A DNA stretch of 64,000 nt from an uncultured Erythrobacter sp. (GTDB lineage Bacteria; Pseudomonadota; Alphaproteobacteria; Sphingomonadales; Sphingomonadaceae): NCBI GenBank assembly GCA_947488755.1, contig CANLAD010000001.1, positions 2,117,501-2,181,500 on the forward strand. Direction: 5' to 3'. This document shows positions 21,194 to 29,587 of this stretch, one piece after another. Position 1 is the stretch's first letter, and every line of letters begins with the position of its first letter. The translations under genes were made by a program, and so were the position numbers. The notes under the pieces are model-generated. The model was given only the letters and a program-made list of their open reading frames with translations. It was not told the DNA's origin and ran no database searches.

Positions 21194-21230
21194 AGAAAAA
21201 AGGGCAGGAACCGTTCCCGGTTCCGGCCCT
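21194..21230 (-). terminator. intrinsic terminator of the 73-aa gene
   Basis: Read on the minus strand just after the stop codon of the 21241-21462 gene: a strong stem (GGGC-GGAACCG paired with CGGTTCC-GCCC, with one bulged base) is followed by a run of six T residues. This is a classic rho-independent terminator and supports that the small gene is expressed. Confidence 0.85.
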
Positions 21231-21240
21231 GTCGATAGTC

Positions 21241-21462
21241 TCAGAACTCGTCGAGCATGCCGCCGTGGACCGTGTGGACCACCCGCGCTGCGAGATGCGC
21301 TGGCAATATGTTGTAGTCACCCTCGTCGAGGGCAAAGTACCCGAGTTCGTCATCCTCGATAACGTGCTGATCGAAGAAGCTGTGCAGCGCTCTCTTCTCG
21401 GCTGTTTCCAGAGCCTCGAAATAGCTCCGGGACGGAAGGGCGCAATGCATTGAATAAGCCAT
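21241..21462 (-). CDS. hypothetical protein (73 aa)
   Basis: Starts at ATG 21462 (MAYSMHCALPSRSYFEALET) with an excellent ribosome site AGGAGG 6 nt upstream, and ends before a strong intrinsic terminator. The chain is acidic in its second half (VIEDDELGYFALDEGDYN). No family recognised. It lies in the backbone of the element between the transfer genes and the SSB, and is divergent from a possible 43-aa ORF. Confidence 0.65.
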   Translation of the reverse strand: MAYSMHCALPSRSYFEALETAEKRALHSFFDQHVIEDDELGYFALDEGDYNILPAHLAARVVHTVHGGMLDEF

Positions 21463-21508
21463 GATAATCCTCCTGATTTCTGTCGTGAGACGACAGGAGG
21501 CGTTCGCG

Positions 21509-21640
21509 ATGGTCTTGTGCATCCCGGGTCAGGGATCGCCCGAATGGGCGACCGCGATAGCGGCGGTGGGGGTAACGATTTTGTTCGCTGCCGGATGCAA
21601 TCCGGTGGCGGGCAAAATGGTGGGGCCCCGCCATCCTTGA
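21509..21640 (+). CDS. possible small single-span membrane protein (43 aa)
   Basis: ATG at 21509 has AGGAGG 9 nt upstream. The predicted protein has a short N-terminus, one hydrophobic stretch (ATAIAAVGVTILFAAGC) and a short basic tail. Divergent from the 73-aa gene. The ribosome site and the coherent membrane segment are the only support, and nothing is known of a function. The remaining sequence to 21807 holds a hairpin (TGTCGT-GAG-ACGACA at about 21480) and no other gene I can see. Confidence 0.35.
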   Translation: MVLCIPGQGSPEWATAIAAVGVTILFAAGCNPVAGKMVGPRHP

Positions 21641-21807
21641 GGCGGGAGGCGCAAGGCCATCATGCTGGGAGAACCGTGAGCAAGAACCCACAACCTCCGC
21701 CCAATATCAAACATCTCCTGCATGCGAATTGCCTTTCCTACACCCCGGTGACGCGGGCATGGAAACAACTGGGGAGCGGATCTGAGGGGGACAAAAGGAC
21801 AAGTAAC

Positions 21808-22074
21808 ATGCCCCGAAACAGGAGCGCGATTGCAGCCCTGCAAAAGCTCGAAGCGGACCGCGAGGCGCTCGACGCCAAACAACGCGAACTTGAAGTGCAA
21901 GCAGCCAGGGAACTCGGCGAAATCATCCTGGGAAGCGGCCTCGAAAGCTTCTCGAAGAAGGGCCTGAGGAAGGTTGCCGAAGAACTCGGGAAACTCGGCG
22001 AGGATGCCGCGATCGAGAAACTGACGGGGCGCGGTGCAACCCGTGCTTCGAATGCAGCGCCGGGAACCCAGTAA
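21808..22074 (+). CDS. small coiled-coil protein, DUF6437-like
   Basis: 88-aa protein from ATG 21808 (MPRNRSAIAALQKLEADREA), mostly helical with a heptad-like first half (LQKLEADREALDAKQRELEV) that suggests a coiled coil. It resembles small proteins common on sphingomonad plasmids (I recall DUF6437, not verified). A strong hairpin follows its stop codon. It may have a plasmid or DNA-associated role, but nothing in the sequence proves it. Confidence 0.6.
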   Translation: MPRNRSAIAALQKLEADREALDAKQRELEVQAARELGEIILGSGLESFSKKGLRKVAEELGKLGEDAAIEKLTGRGATRASNAAPGTQ

Positions 22075-22082
22075 CCACAGAA

Positions 22083-22116
22083 GAAGAGGCCCTGCCGCTT
22101 GCGGCAGAGCCTCTTC
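22083..22116. terminator. terminator hairpin between converging genes
   Basis: A 15-16 bp stem (GAAGAGGC-CTGCCGC against GCGGCAG-GCCTCTTC, with one mismatch) lies between the stops of the 88-aa gene and the convergent SSB gene. The minus-strand reading is followed by TTCTTCT. It probably acts in both directions. Confidence 0.7.
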
Positions 22117-22140
22117 GTAAGGGGACGATCGGGATCGATG

Positions 22141-22539
22141 TCAGTCGATCTCGGGAGCGTCGGTGTTGTCGCCTTCTTCACCCGAGCCGTTGCCGCGGGA
22201 GAGAAAGTCGACCTTGTCGGCGAGGATCTCGGTGCCGTAGCGCGTGACCCCATCCTTGTCCTCCCACTGGGTGTAGTGGATGCGGCCCTGGACACTGACC
22301 AGCTGGCCCTTTGAGCAGTACTGCCCGACGGTCTTGGCAAGGCCATTGAAGCAGGTCACCCGGTGGAACTCGCTTTCCTTGGCGGTGTAGCCGTTATCGT
22401 CCTTGTAGGTCTTGCCGTCCTTGTCGCGTGCGGGGCGATCGGTGACGACGGTGATCCCGGTGACGTTGGTGCCGCCCTGGGTCTCGCGGATGTCGGGATC
22501 GCGGGCGATGCGGCCGGTGAGGATTGCGATATTGGTCAT
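22141..22539 (-). CDS. ssb: single-stranded DNA-binding protein
   Basis: 132-aa OB-fold SSB: starts MTNIAILTGRIARDPDIRET, and includes FHRVTCFNGLAKTVGQYCSKGQLVSVQGRIH and YGTEILADKVDFL, the typical SSB core. The C-terminal tail is short and acidic but ends in EID rather than the usual Asp-Asp-Ile-Pro-Phe that recruits repair proteins. Such SSBs are common on conjugative elements, where they coat incoming single strands. The 268 nt upstream to the next gene holds no feature I can name. Confidence 0.92.
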   Translation of the reverse strand: MTNIAILTGRIARDPDIRETQGGTNVTGITVVTDRPARDKDGKTYKDDNGYTAKESEFHRVTCFNGLAKTVGQYCSKGQLVSVQGRIHYTQWEDKDGVTRYGTEILADKVDFLSRGNGSGEEGDNTDAPEID

Positions 22540-22807
22540 GATGAAATTCCTTCAGTTCCTCAAACCGGAGACCATCTCCGGCTTGCGAACATCCAGAAGA
22601 AGCAGGGCATGGGAGGACTGCACCGCAGGCCTGAAGGGCCGAAGGGAAACCTGTTCATGACGGGGGGTGCGGGCAGGCGGCGAAGCCGCCAACACGGCCG
22701 GAAAGGAACGGGTTGCGGCTCCTCAGCTGACCTGGTTCAGGACTGTTCGCGAAGAAAGCCGGATGGGTATCGGGTGCGGGTCTGAAGGTGCCAGGACCCT
22801 GCTGCAA

Positions 22808-23077
22808 TCAGCTTACCACATCGCCTTCCGATGCCGCCAGGAGATCCATGAAGTTGCGGGCTGCTTCCCGGTCTTCCTCATTCTCGAAGGCCACGTCGAG
22901 GTCAGGGGCAGACCCGAGCAGGTAGAGCATGGCCCACAAGGCAAAGCGCTTGCCCCGGTCCTGCTCGAGACCGAGATCGACCTGGCACCGCTCGATCCCC
23001 GATGCCAATGCCTCTGCGCCAACCATTCCGAGATCGGCAGTGCGGAAATAGCGGACGAGGAGCGTATCGAGGTCCAT
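22808..23077 (-). CDS. hypothetical protein (89 aa)
   Basis: Acidic helical protein (MDLDTLLVRYFRTADLGMVG start) with no recognised domain. Content and length suggest a real gene: it lies on the same strand as the SSB and the next small gene, in element-backbone territory. No function proposed. Confidence 0.5.
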   Translation of the reverse strand: MDLDTLLVRYFRTADLGMVGAEALASGIERCQVDLGLEQDRGKRFALWAMLYLLGSAPDLDVAFENEEDREAARNFMDLLAASEGDVVS

Positions 23078-23148
23078 CGCAGTCTCTTCAGGTCAACGAT
23101 CCAGCCGCAGGCAGGAGAGCTAGGGTTCGAGGGCCGGTCATGCGTCAG

Positions 23149-23502
23149 TCAATCCGTTGAAGGTTCCTCGCGAAACCGTCGAGCGCGCTCCACAAAGTTC
23201 TCCATTTGTGTGGCAGCGTGCAAGGTTAGCGGATGCTGCGTCGCGTCGGCGCGTGGGGAGATGAACTCGGCCAGTTGTTCGATCGCAGTGAGCTGATGAT
23301 CGCTTGCCGTGGACAATAATCCTAGCACCATGTTTTCGAGCGCGATCACCCTTATGCGTAGCTGGATTATTTCGGCATCCGTGAGCGGAGGGATGTCCCA
23401 TTTCTCGCAATCGGCCGCGAGGGCTTCTTGCGGCCCGCAAGGGAGCGCACCGCCTTCGTCTTCCCAGCGCGACAGCGCACCGGCCGTTCTTTTTTCGGTC
23501 AT
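23149..23502 (-). CDS. hypothetical protein (117 aa)
   Basis: Start placed at ATG 23502 (MTEKRTAGALSRWEDEGGAL), with AAGGAA about 7 nt before it; the frame extends further upstream without support. The N-terminal pattern ALSRWEDEGGA is one I recall from small proteins of sphingomonad elements. The centre is helical (DAEIIQLRIRVIALENMVLG). Function unknown. Confidence 0.55.
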   Translation of the reverse strand: MTEKRTAGALSRWEDEGGALPCGPQEALAADCEKWDIPPLTDAEIIQLRIRVIALENMVLGLLSTASDHQLTAIEQLAEFISPRADATQHPLTLHAATQMENFVERARRFREEPSTD

Positions 23503-23787
23503 TGGCAGTTCCTTTCCATGTCCCACCACGCGCTTGGCAGCGCAATGCTTGTATAGCACGAAGCCATGCCGGGAAGCGCCTGGCACGACGACAACGAGGA
23601 CGAAGAGACGGAACCCCGCGCGTTGGGTTGGTCTTCACGCGGGGTTCCAGAACGGCCCCTTGGGCACCTGCGACCCGCAGGGCTTCGGGGGGAGGCGGAG
23701 CCGTCCTTTTCTGATGTCCGGATTTTCGTCACGATTGCTTGCAGACGATTTCTCCTGACTATCCTGACTGATGGGCCATGCGCCGGA

Positions 23788-24195
23788 TTACATGCCTTCC
23801 ATGTCGTGATCGGCCATCGAGGACATGTCATGGCCGGCATGGGGATCGGCGGGCGGGGTCGCCTCGCTCTCGGGTTGCGCGCGCGGTGCCGGCGCGGCGG
23901 ATGTGGCAGTTGCACGTGGTACCGGAGAGGCGGCTCGCCGAGACGCGGGCGCGGCAGCATCGCCTGTCGAAAGAGCGTCCTGCCGCGCAGCCACTGACTC
24001 ACTTTCGGAGGTAGAGGTTGTCGGGTCTGCAAGACCACCCTCGGGTGCCATGCCGGGCATCACCGCTGCTTCGCCCATCGGCGACACCTCTGAGGTCGGT
24101 GTGCTCTCCTGCGCTTCGTCGCAAGCGGCGAGAGCGGACATCATCGGCGCAATCGCGAAAAATGCGATCGCTGTTTTTGACCTGGAAGTACGCAT
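23788..24195 (-). CDS. His/Met-rich lipoprotein, probably copper-binding
   Basis: 135-aa protein with a lipoprotein signal (SALAAC-DEAQ lipobox near residue 24), a long low-complexity Ala/Ser/Pro linker, and a C-terminal metal-binding tail HAGHDMSSMADHDMEGM. It is the second gene after the DUF2231 gene (14 nt gap), downstream of one of the RAGGG-N13-CGTA promoters. A periplasmic copper-buffering role is likely but inferred from the tail and the context. Confidence 0.7.
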   Translation of the reverse strand: MRTSRSKTAIAFFAIAPMMSALAACDEAQESTPTSEVSPMGEAAVMPGMAPEGGLADPTTSTSESESVAARQDALSTGDAAAPASRRAASPVPRATATSAAPAPRAQPESEATPPADPHAGHDMSSMADHDMEGM

Positions 24196-24209
24196 GCTGT
24201 TCAACTCCT

Positions 24210-24881
24210 TCAGAGCCAGGAAATTCCGAGATGGTTTGGCCCATGCGCGAGTTCGCCGCCAAGGAAGCCCTGCACCAGAATAAGTGCTGCCATCGAGAAG
24301 ATAGCCGTACGCAACCATGCGCGGCTCTGGCTCGGCCTGCTCGCGAGGTATGCCATTGCCACACCGAGGACCGCGATCAGCATCCCGTTCCATCGATGGA
24401 CCTGCATGACGGCATCGCCTCCGAACCAAAGGCCGGTGTGAATCCATCCGAACAGAACTGCGACGACTGCGCCGATTGCTCCGCCGTAGACGAGTACGCC
24501 CACCGCACTTTCCAGGCCCGCTCCTTTCCGGCGCATCACGAACAATTCGGTGGCCGCAGCCATGAAAAACAAGGCGATCGGGAAGTGGATCGTTGCCGGA
24601 TGCAGCTTTTTCAGTACGGCCATGACGCCGGTTTCGCTCTCATCCGCATGGCCACCGGCCTCGTCATGGGCTGCGCCCGCTTCATCGTGCGCGCCGGAGG
24701 ACTCGCCAGCATCCGCAGTCTCGCCCATCTGCGCCATGGCCGCCTGGTCGTGCACATCGCCATTGGTGGCAGCAGGCGCGGCGCTCGCCTCTTCGCCGTG
24801 CTTTTCGTCGCCATGAGCCTGAACGGGTCCGACGAAGAGCAGGCTTGCGGCGAGCAGCGCCAGAAATGAGGGGGCTTTCAT
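24210..24881 (-). CDS. DUF2231-type inner-membrane protein with His-rich N-terminus
   Basis: 223 aa from ATG 24881 (MKAPSFLALLAASLLFVGPV), with a cleavable signal ending at VQAHG. A periplasmic His/Asp/Met-rich segment (AHDEAGGHADESET region) is followed by a four-helix membrane domain that starts LKKLHPATIHFPIALF, the mark of DUF2231 proteins found in copper and heavy-metal loci. Function in the family is unknown; the His-rich part suggests metal contact. It heads a two-gene unit behind a putative ECF promoter 48 nt upstream of the start. Confidence 0.75.
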   Translation of the reverse strand: MKAPSFLALLAASLLFVGPVQAHGDEKHGEEASAAPAATNGDVHDQAAMAQMGETADAGESSGAHDEAGAAHDEAGGHADESETGVMAVLKKLHPATIHFPIALFFMAAATELFVMRRKGAGLESAVGVLVYGGAIGAVVAVLFGWIHTGLWFGGDAVMQVHRWNGMLIAVLGVAMAYLASRPSQSRAWLRTAIFSMAALILVQGFLGGELAHGPNHLGISWL

Positions 24882-24929
24882 GTCTCGTATGTCTCCCGAC
24901 CCTGCAGTTAAAGTGCGACCTATGTGCCT

Positions 24930-24956
24930 GATACGCACGGCAGCCGCGTGCCCCTC
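24930..24956 (-). promoter_or_regulatory. putative ECF-sigma promoter upstream of the DUF2231 unit
   Basis: Minus strand: GAGGGGCA, 13 nt, CGTATC, placed 48 nt before the ATG of the DUF2231 gene. It shares the -35-like AGGG core, exact spacing and CGTA -10-like core with three other sites at 30920-30946, 30961-30987 and 32400-32426. Confidence 0.5.
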
Positions 24957-25111
24957 GCATTAATTTGATAGTTCAGCGCGACTGAAGTGCGCCCGGGTGG
25001 TCACGCTTGCTGGCGGCATCATCGCGATCGTCGAACGCATTCGGCTCCTGGCCGCGTTCGGCCTGGCGAACGAGGGTAAGGCGTTCGCCCACGCGAATAA
25101 GCCCCATGGGC

Positions 25112-25843
25112 TCAGGCGAGCTTGCTCTTCTTTGCGCGGCGGCGCAGCCTCGGCATCCGGTTCGCCAGCAGGACGAAACCCGACAGGGCTATGATCGTGC
25201 CGCCAATGCCGAACAGCAGCAGCCACCAACTGTTGATGCGGTCGCGCTCGGTCCAGTCCATGATGTGGAGGCCCCAGATGAAATCGAACAGGCGCCATGT
25301 ATCGCTGCGCGCCGCCCCGAGCGTGCCGCTGGCGGCATCGATGTAGATGCGCGTCGAAGCCTCGTCAGCATAGGTGACCTGCCAGGCCGGAAAAGGGCCG
25401 CGAAACTCGGTTCCGATGGGGTCATCGACGATCCGTGCGGCCTCGATGGTCGTGCGCGGCCCGGTCCATGCGCGCAAGGCGATGGATTTTGCCGTTGCCG
25501 CCGAGATGGGGGAGAGTTTACGCCCAGTCACCGGATCGTGGAGGCTCACGCTACCGTCAACCTTGCGGACCTCGGTCACGGCATCGCCGTCGAGCGAACG
25601 TGTCGTTACCGCTGCAAGAGTACCGTCGTTTGCGACCCAGGCCGGGAGCGGGGCATCGGCGGGCAGCGCCTCTTGTTCACGCGAAACGACATGTTCGGAG
25701 CGAACTTCTTCCAGGTCGAGAAACGACATGAGGGCGCCGGTTCCCATCCACAAGAGAACCTGGACACCGACGAAAATCGCCAGCCATTTGTGGATCTTGC
25801 TGCCGAGCACATGCAGGCGCAGCTTCAGCGACGGCGTTGCCAA
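25112..25843 (-). CDS. PepSY-domain membrane protein
   Basis: 243 aa. A first membrane helix (IHKWLAIFVGVQVLLWMGTG), a periplasmic PepSY-like domain (FPAWQVTYADEASTRIYIDA), and a last helix near residue 210 followed by a basic end (RRRAKKSKLA) give the layout of PepSY-associated membrane proteins. These occur with reductase-like or metal-uptake functions; here the protein closes the copper operon, 27 nt after the preceding gene. Exact role unknown. Confidence 0.7.
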   Translation of the reverse strand: MATPSLKLRLHVLGSKIHKWLAIFVGVQVLLWMGTGALMSFLDLEEVRSEHVVSREQEALPADAPLPAWVANDGTLAAVTTRSLDGDAVTEVRKVDGSVSLHDPVTGRKLSPISAATAKSIALRAWTGPRTTIEAARIVDDPIGTEFRGPFPAWQVTYADEASTRIYIDAASGTLGAARSDTWRLFDFIWGLHIMDWTERDRINSWWLLLFGIGGTIIALSGFVLLANRMPRLRRRAKKSKLA

Positions 25844-25870
25844 CCGGTGCTACCTCTTCGAAAGCCGTAA

Positions 25871-26389
25871 TCAGTTGCGCGGCGCGCGCGACGAGGAATG
25901 GTACTGGACGATTCTCCACCCGTCCGCATCGTGAGCAAGCACCGATGTCGCCACGCCGTCGCGCTCGATCACCCGGCCATCGCTAAGTTCGATGCGATAG
26001 CCATACGTCTCATAGGCATGGGCCATGTGCCCCATCCGGGTGACGGTCAGCGTGGGGTCGGTAAAGGTGAAGCTCACAATCGCGTCGAGCTCGGGGCCCA
26101 AATGGTGCTCCATGTAATTGGCAAAGCTTCCTTCGGCCTTGCCATTCTCGAAGATCGCCGAGTCCTCGGCGAAGAGCGCGCGCATTGCCTGCGCGTCGCG
26201 CGCTTCAAGAGCGGTGCGATAGGCCTTGAGGGTTTCTTCAGCGCCCGCGACATCGTCCGCCGAAGCGTCCATCGCGTGCATCTGATGGTTCGCATGGGAA
26301 GAGTGGTCCATCTGCTGCGCGAAGGCTGGCAGCGGTATCAGCGTGGCAACAAGCGCAGTCGCCGCGATGCGTGTCAAGGTCTTGGTCAT
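25871..26389 (-). CDS. periplasmic SnoaL/NTF2-like protein (DUF4440 type)
   Basis: 172 aa with a signal peptide (ending PAFAQQ), a short His/Met-rich stretch (MDHSSHANHQMHAMD) and an NTF2/SnoaL-like fold (LKAYRTALEARDAQAMRALFAED, then DGVATSVLAHDADGWRIVQYH). The His/Met stretch and the place directly after copB suggest a copper-related periplasmic role; the NTF2-like fold itself does not define one. Confidence 0.7.
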   Translation of the reverse strand: MTKTLTRIAATALVATLIPLPAFAQQMDHSSHANHQMHAMDASADDVAGAEETLKAYRTALEARDAQAMRALFAEDSAIFENGKAEGSFANYMEHHLGPELDAIVSFTFTDPTLTVTRMGHMAHAYETYGYRIELSDGRVIERDGVATSVLAHDADGWRIVQYHSSSRAPRN

Positions 26390-26413
26390 GGAAGTTCTAT
26401 CCTTTTTGAGATT

Positions 26414-27727
26414 TCAGAACCAGAATCGCACACCGACGACATAATTGGTGACGCTCGGATCCTCTCCGGCGGCCCGCGCAAAATCCGCGCTGTCGCCGAT
26501 GCGCCATTCCTGGGAAACGCCGACATAGGGCGCGAATTCGCGTGCGAACTCGTAGCGAAGACGCAGACCTGCCTCGATCCGGTCGAGGCCAGCGCCAATG
26601 CCGAGTTCGGGAATATCCTGAGCGGAAAGTGCGATTTCGGCACGCGGTTGAAGGATCAGCCGCTGCGTGATGCGCTGATCAAGTTCGCCCTCAAAACGCG
26701 CCGTCACATCGCCCTTGGTGGAGACGAAGGCCGCGGCATCGACCTCGAACTGGTAAGGCGCGATCCCTTGGATACCGATAACCGCGTGCGTGCGTTCCGG
26801 ACCGGTCAGGTCCTGGCGAACACCCGCCTGGAAATCGAAGAAGGGCGCAATGGCGCGGCTCCAGAGCGCCTGGACCTCGGCGCCTTCTATGGGTTCGCCG
26901 AAGCTGCCCTCACCCTCGGACTTGAACCAGAATTTGTCGATGTCGCCGCCATAATATCCCTGGATGTCCCACAGATATCCATCCTTCCCCTCGCGGGCGC
27001 GGTACTCGAGCCGGTCGCCCTGAAACCAGAAGCGCATTCCTCCGTCGGTCTCGCGGACAAGCTCGCGGCGCGCTTCGTTCATGGCTTCCTCGCCCCAGAT
27101 GGCGACCGCCGCGCGCGCTGGGCCGCTCCCTGCTTCTGGAGGAGGCGGCAGCAGCGGGATATCATCGTCCGAGCCCATCTGCATCGCCGAATGGTCCATG
27201 CCCTGCCTGTCCTGCGAAGGCGTCTCCCCATGGTTCATCTGGCTGTGATCCATCTGCCCATGGTCCATCGACGAACTGGCCTCCGCCTGACCCATCTCGC
27301 CGTGATTCATCTGCGAATGATCCATCGCGCCTTCGGCGGGCTTGCCCTGCGGCATCGAGCCGTGATCCATTCCTTCATGACTTTCGGGCGATGCCTGTGG
27401 ACGGGCAGCGTCCACAGGCATTGTCATGCCAGAATGGCCATCCTGAGCGGTCATCGCACCATGATCCATGGTTGAGTGATCCATCTGCGAGCGGTCCATG
27501 GCGGCTTCAGGCTGGGCAGCCGGTTCGCATGCTCCATCTGCAACCGGATGCCCCATCGCGCGATGGCGCTCGGCTTCTTCCTCGCACTTCGTCTTCGCGT
27601 CAGCCTGCGCCTCGGCGCTTTGCTGCGGCTCCGCCGGCGAATGACCGGCATGCTGCGCCGCCGCGGGGGAGGCGAGAACTGAGCCGGCTGCGACCGATGC
27701 GAGCAGGCTGGCAATACGAATTTTCAT
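26414..27727 (-). CDS. copB: outer-membrane copper resistance protein CopB
   Basis: 437 aa with a signal peptide (SPAAAQHAGH), a Met/His-rich copper-binding region at residues 77-184 (repeats of MDHS-x-M and MNHGEM), and a C-terminal beta-barrel of about 230 residues ending VGVRFWF, the aromatic end typical of outer-membrane proteins. CopB proteins bind copper at the outer membrane and work with CopA. It overlaps copA by 4 nt, as in most copAB operons. Confidence 0.9.
   Translation of the reverse strand: MKIRIASLLASVAAGSVLASPAAAQHAGHSPAEPQQSAEAQADAKTKCEEEAERHRAMGHPVADGACEPAAQPEAAMDRSQMDHSTMDHGAMTAQDGHSGMTMPVDAARPQASPESHEGMDHGSMPQGKPAEGAMDHSQMNHGEMGQAEASSSMDHGQMDHSQMNHGETPSQDRQGMDHSAMQMGSDDDIPLLPPPPEAGSGPARAAVAIWGEEAMNEARRELVRETDGGMRFWFQGDRLEYRAREGKDGYLWDIQGYYGGDIDKFWFKSEGEGSFGEPIEGAEVQALWSRAIAPFFDFQAGVRQDLTGPERTHAVIGIQGIAPYQFEVDAAAFVSTKGDVTARFEGELDQRITQRLILQPRAEIALSAQDIPELGIGAGLDRIEAGLRLRYEFAREFAPYVGVSQEWRIGDSADFARAAGEDPSVTNYVVGVRFWF
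27176..27499 (-). repeat. Met/His codon repeats in copB
   Basis: Repeats coding for MDHSQM, MDHGQM and MNHGEM units. They explain the recurring cat/atg triplets here. Such tracts can change length by slippage. Confidence 0.7.
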
Positions 27728-29532
27728 GCTTCGCTCCCGTCGGGATTGGCGACCGTGACGATCTGAAACATCCCGGCATGCATGTGGTAGAGAAGGTGAC
27801 AGTGGAAGGCCCAGTCGCCCGGCTCGTCCGCCGTCAGGTCGAACTGCGCGCTGCCACCCGGCTGCAGGATTACCGTGTGCTTGAGCGGTTGACGATCGGC
27901 CGGCGCGCCATTGACCAGCTCGAAGAAATGACCGTGCAAGTGAATGGGGTGCGCCATCATCGTGTCGTTGACGAGCTTCACGCGCACGCGCTCGTTATAG
28001 GCGAAACGGATCGGCTCGTCTGAGACGGCGGAGAACTTCTTGCCGTCGAACGACCACATGTAGCGCTCCATATTGCCGGTCAGATGAATTTCCATTCGCC
28101 GGGACGGCGTGCGGCCCTCGCGGTGTGGAGTCAGAGCGCGCAGCTTGCGATAGTCGAGCGTACGATGCGGCACATCGGCGAGACCGATGCCGGGATCGCC
28201 CATGCGGTCGACCGGGTTCCTCGAGACCATGTCGAGACCGGGCCCGACCTTCACATCGGGCGGCAGAAGCGACGTGTCGCGCATCTGCATCCCCGACATG
28301 CCGGCCATGCCTGCCATCTCGGATTGGCCGGACGAACCATGATCCATCCCCGCCATGTCGCCGCCACTTCCGTGGTCCATGCCCGACATGCCGGCATCGC
28401 CAGACGAGCCGTGGTCCATGCCGCTCATGCCCATGTCGGCCATGGTCAGAAGCGGCGGATCGCGCAGCGGCGGAATGGCGGCGCGAGCGCCGGGTGCGCT
28501 CGCGAGTGTGGCAATACCCATGCCCGAGCGGTCCATCGACTCCGCGACCAGCGTGTAGGCTTGTTGCGCGCCCGGCGTCACGACGACGTCGTATGTCTCG
28601 GCCACACCGATCTGGAACTCGTCGACCTCCACCGGCTCGACGTTCTGCCCGTCCGCCTGAACGATGGTCATCGGCAGGCCGGGAATGCGAATATTGAAGA
28701 AGGTCATGGCGCCGGCATTGATGAAGCGCAGCCGCACGCGTTCGCCCGGGCGGAAGAGGTATTCCAGATTGTCGAGCGGGCCATGGCCGTTCAGAAGATA
28801 GGTATAAGCCGCGCTCGACACGTCGAGGATGTCCGTCGGCATCATGCGCATTTTCGCCCACATCCGGCGATCCTCGCCCGAAAGCGGGTAATCGTCGGTC
28901 CAGGTGTTCTGGTTGTAGTTGAAGTAGCCTTCGCCCTTCTTGAGCTTGTCGAAAATCGTGTGGGGCGACATTTCGCTGAATTCGCTCAGCACCACGATAT
29001 ATTCGCGGTCGGCCTGGACCGGATCGGGTCCGGCGGGGTCGACCACGATCGCGCCGTAATGCCCGGCCTGTTCCTGCAGGCCGCTATGCGAGTGCCACCA
29101 GTAGGTACCCGACTGGCGAACCGGGAATTCGGCGGTGAAGGTCTCTCCCGGTTTGACGCCGGGAAAGCTCACGCCAGGCACTCCATCGAGCTGAAACGGC
29201 ACGAGCAGACCGTGCCAGTGGATCGAGGTATCTTCCTCGAGCTGGTTATGGACATTGAGCCGGACGGTCGTGCCTTCCTGCAATCGCAACAGCGGACCGG
29301 GGATCGTGCCATTGACGGCGATCGCGCCGCCGCGCCTGTTGCCGGTCGCGAAGGCCGATCGGGCAACGGTGAGGTCGATATTGGGGCCGGATATCTCGTC
29401 CAGCCCCTTGCGGGCGTTACCTGCGAGGATGTCCGCGCCCCGTGCCCAGGCAGGCATCGCCCCGGCAAGGCCGAGCAGACCCATTCCTCCTGCTCCGGCT
29501 CCGAGAAACTTGCGTCGATTGACGGCGATCAT
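27724..29532 (-). CDS. copA: multicopper oxidase CopA (copper resistance)
   Basis: 602-aa periplasmic cuprous oxidase exported folded by the Tat route: the N-terminus has NRRKFLGAGAGGMGLLG. The four copper-binding His motifs are HWHGLLVP, YWWHSHSG, HPIHLHGHFF and FHCHLLYHMHAGM, with the type-1 copper Cys in the last. A Met/His-rich insertion lies at about residues 363-416. It oxidises Cu(I) and holds excess copper. Located 55 nt after the ECF sigma gene, with AGGAG before the ATG, and overlapping copB by 4 nt. Confidence 0.93.
   Translation of the reverse strand: MIAVNRRKFLGAGAGGMGLLGLAGAMPAWARGADILAGNARKGLDEISGPNIDLTVARSAFATGNRRGGAIAVNGTIPGPLLRLQEGTTVRLNVHNQLEEDTSIHWHGLLVPFQLDGVPGVSFPGVKPGETFTAEFPVRQSGTYWWHSHSGLQEQAGHYGAIVVDPAGPDPVQADREYIVVLSEFSEMSPHTIFDKLKKGEGYFNYNQNTWTDDYPLSGEDRRMWAKMRMMPTDILDVSSAAYTYLLNGHGPLDNLEYLFRPGERVRLRFINAGAMTFFNIRIPGLPMTIVQADGQNVEPVEVDEFQIGVAETYDVVVTPGAQQAYTLVAESMDRSGMGIATLASAPGARAAIPPLRDPPLLTMADMGMSGMDHGSSGDAGMSGMDHGSGGDMAGMDHGSSGQSEMAGMAGMSGMQMRDTSLLPPDVKVGPGLDMVSRNPVDRMGDPGIGLADVPHRTLDYRKLRALTPHREGRTPSRRMEIHLTGNMERYMWSFDGKKFSAVSDEPIRFAYNERVRVKLVNDTMMAHPIHLHGHFFELVNGAPADRQPLKHTVILQPGGSAQFDLTADEPGDWAFHCHLLYHMHAGMFQIVTVANPDGSEA
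28283..28446 (-). repeat. Met/His/Gly repeat region in copA
   Basis: Tandem units coding for MSGMDHGSSGDAG, MSGMDHGSGGDM and AGMDHGSSGQSEM. The DNA shows near-repeats of about 24-40 nt, explained by the copper-binding protein repeat. Confidence 0.75.
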
Positions 29533-29587
29533 AAAGGGCTCCTGACTTGGCGTTTACCGTTACTTACGCGCGCGCCCAGCCAACCCC

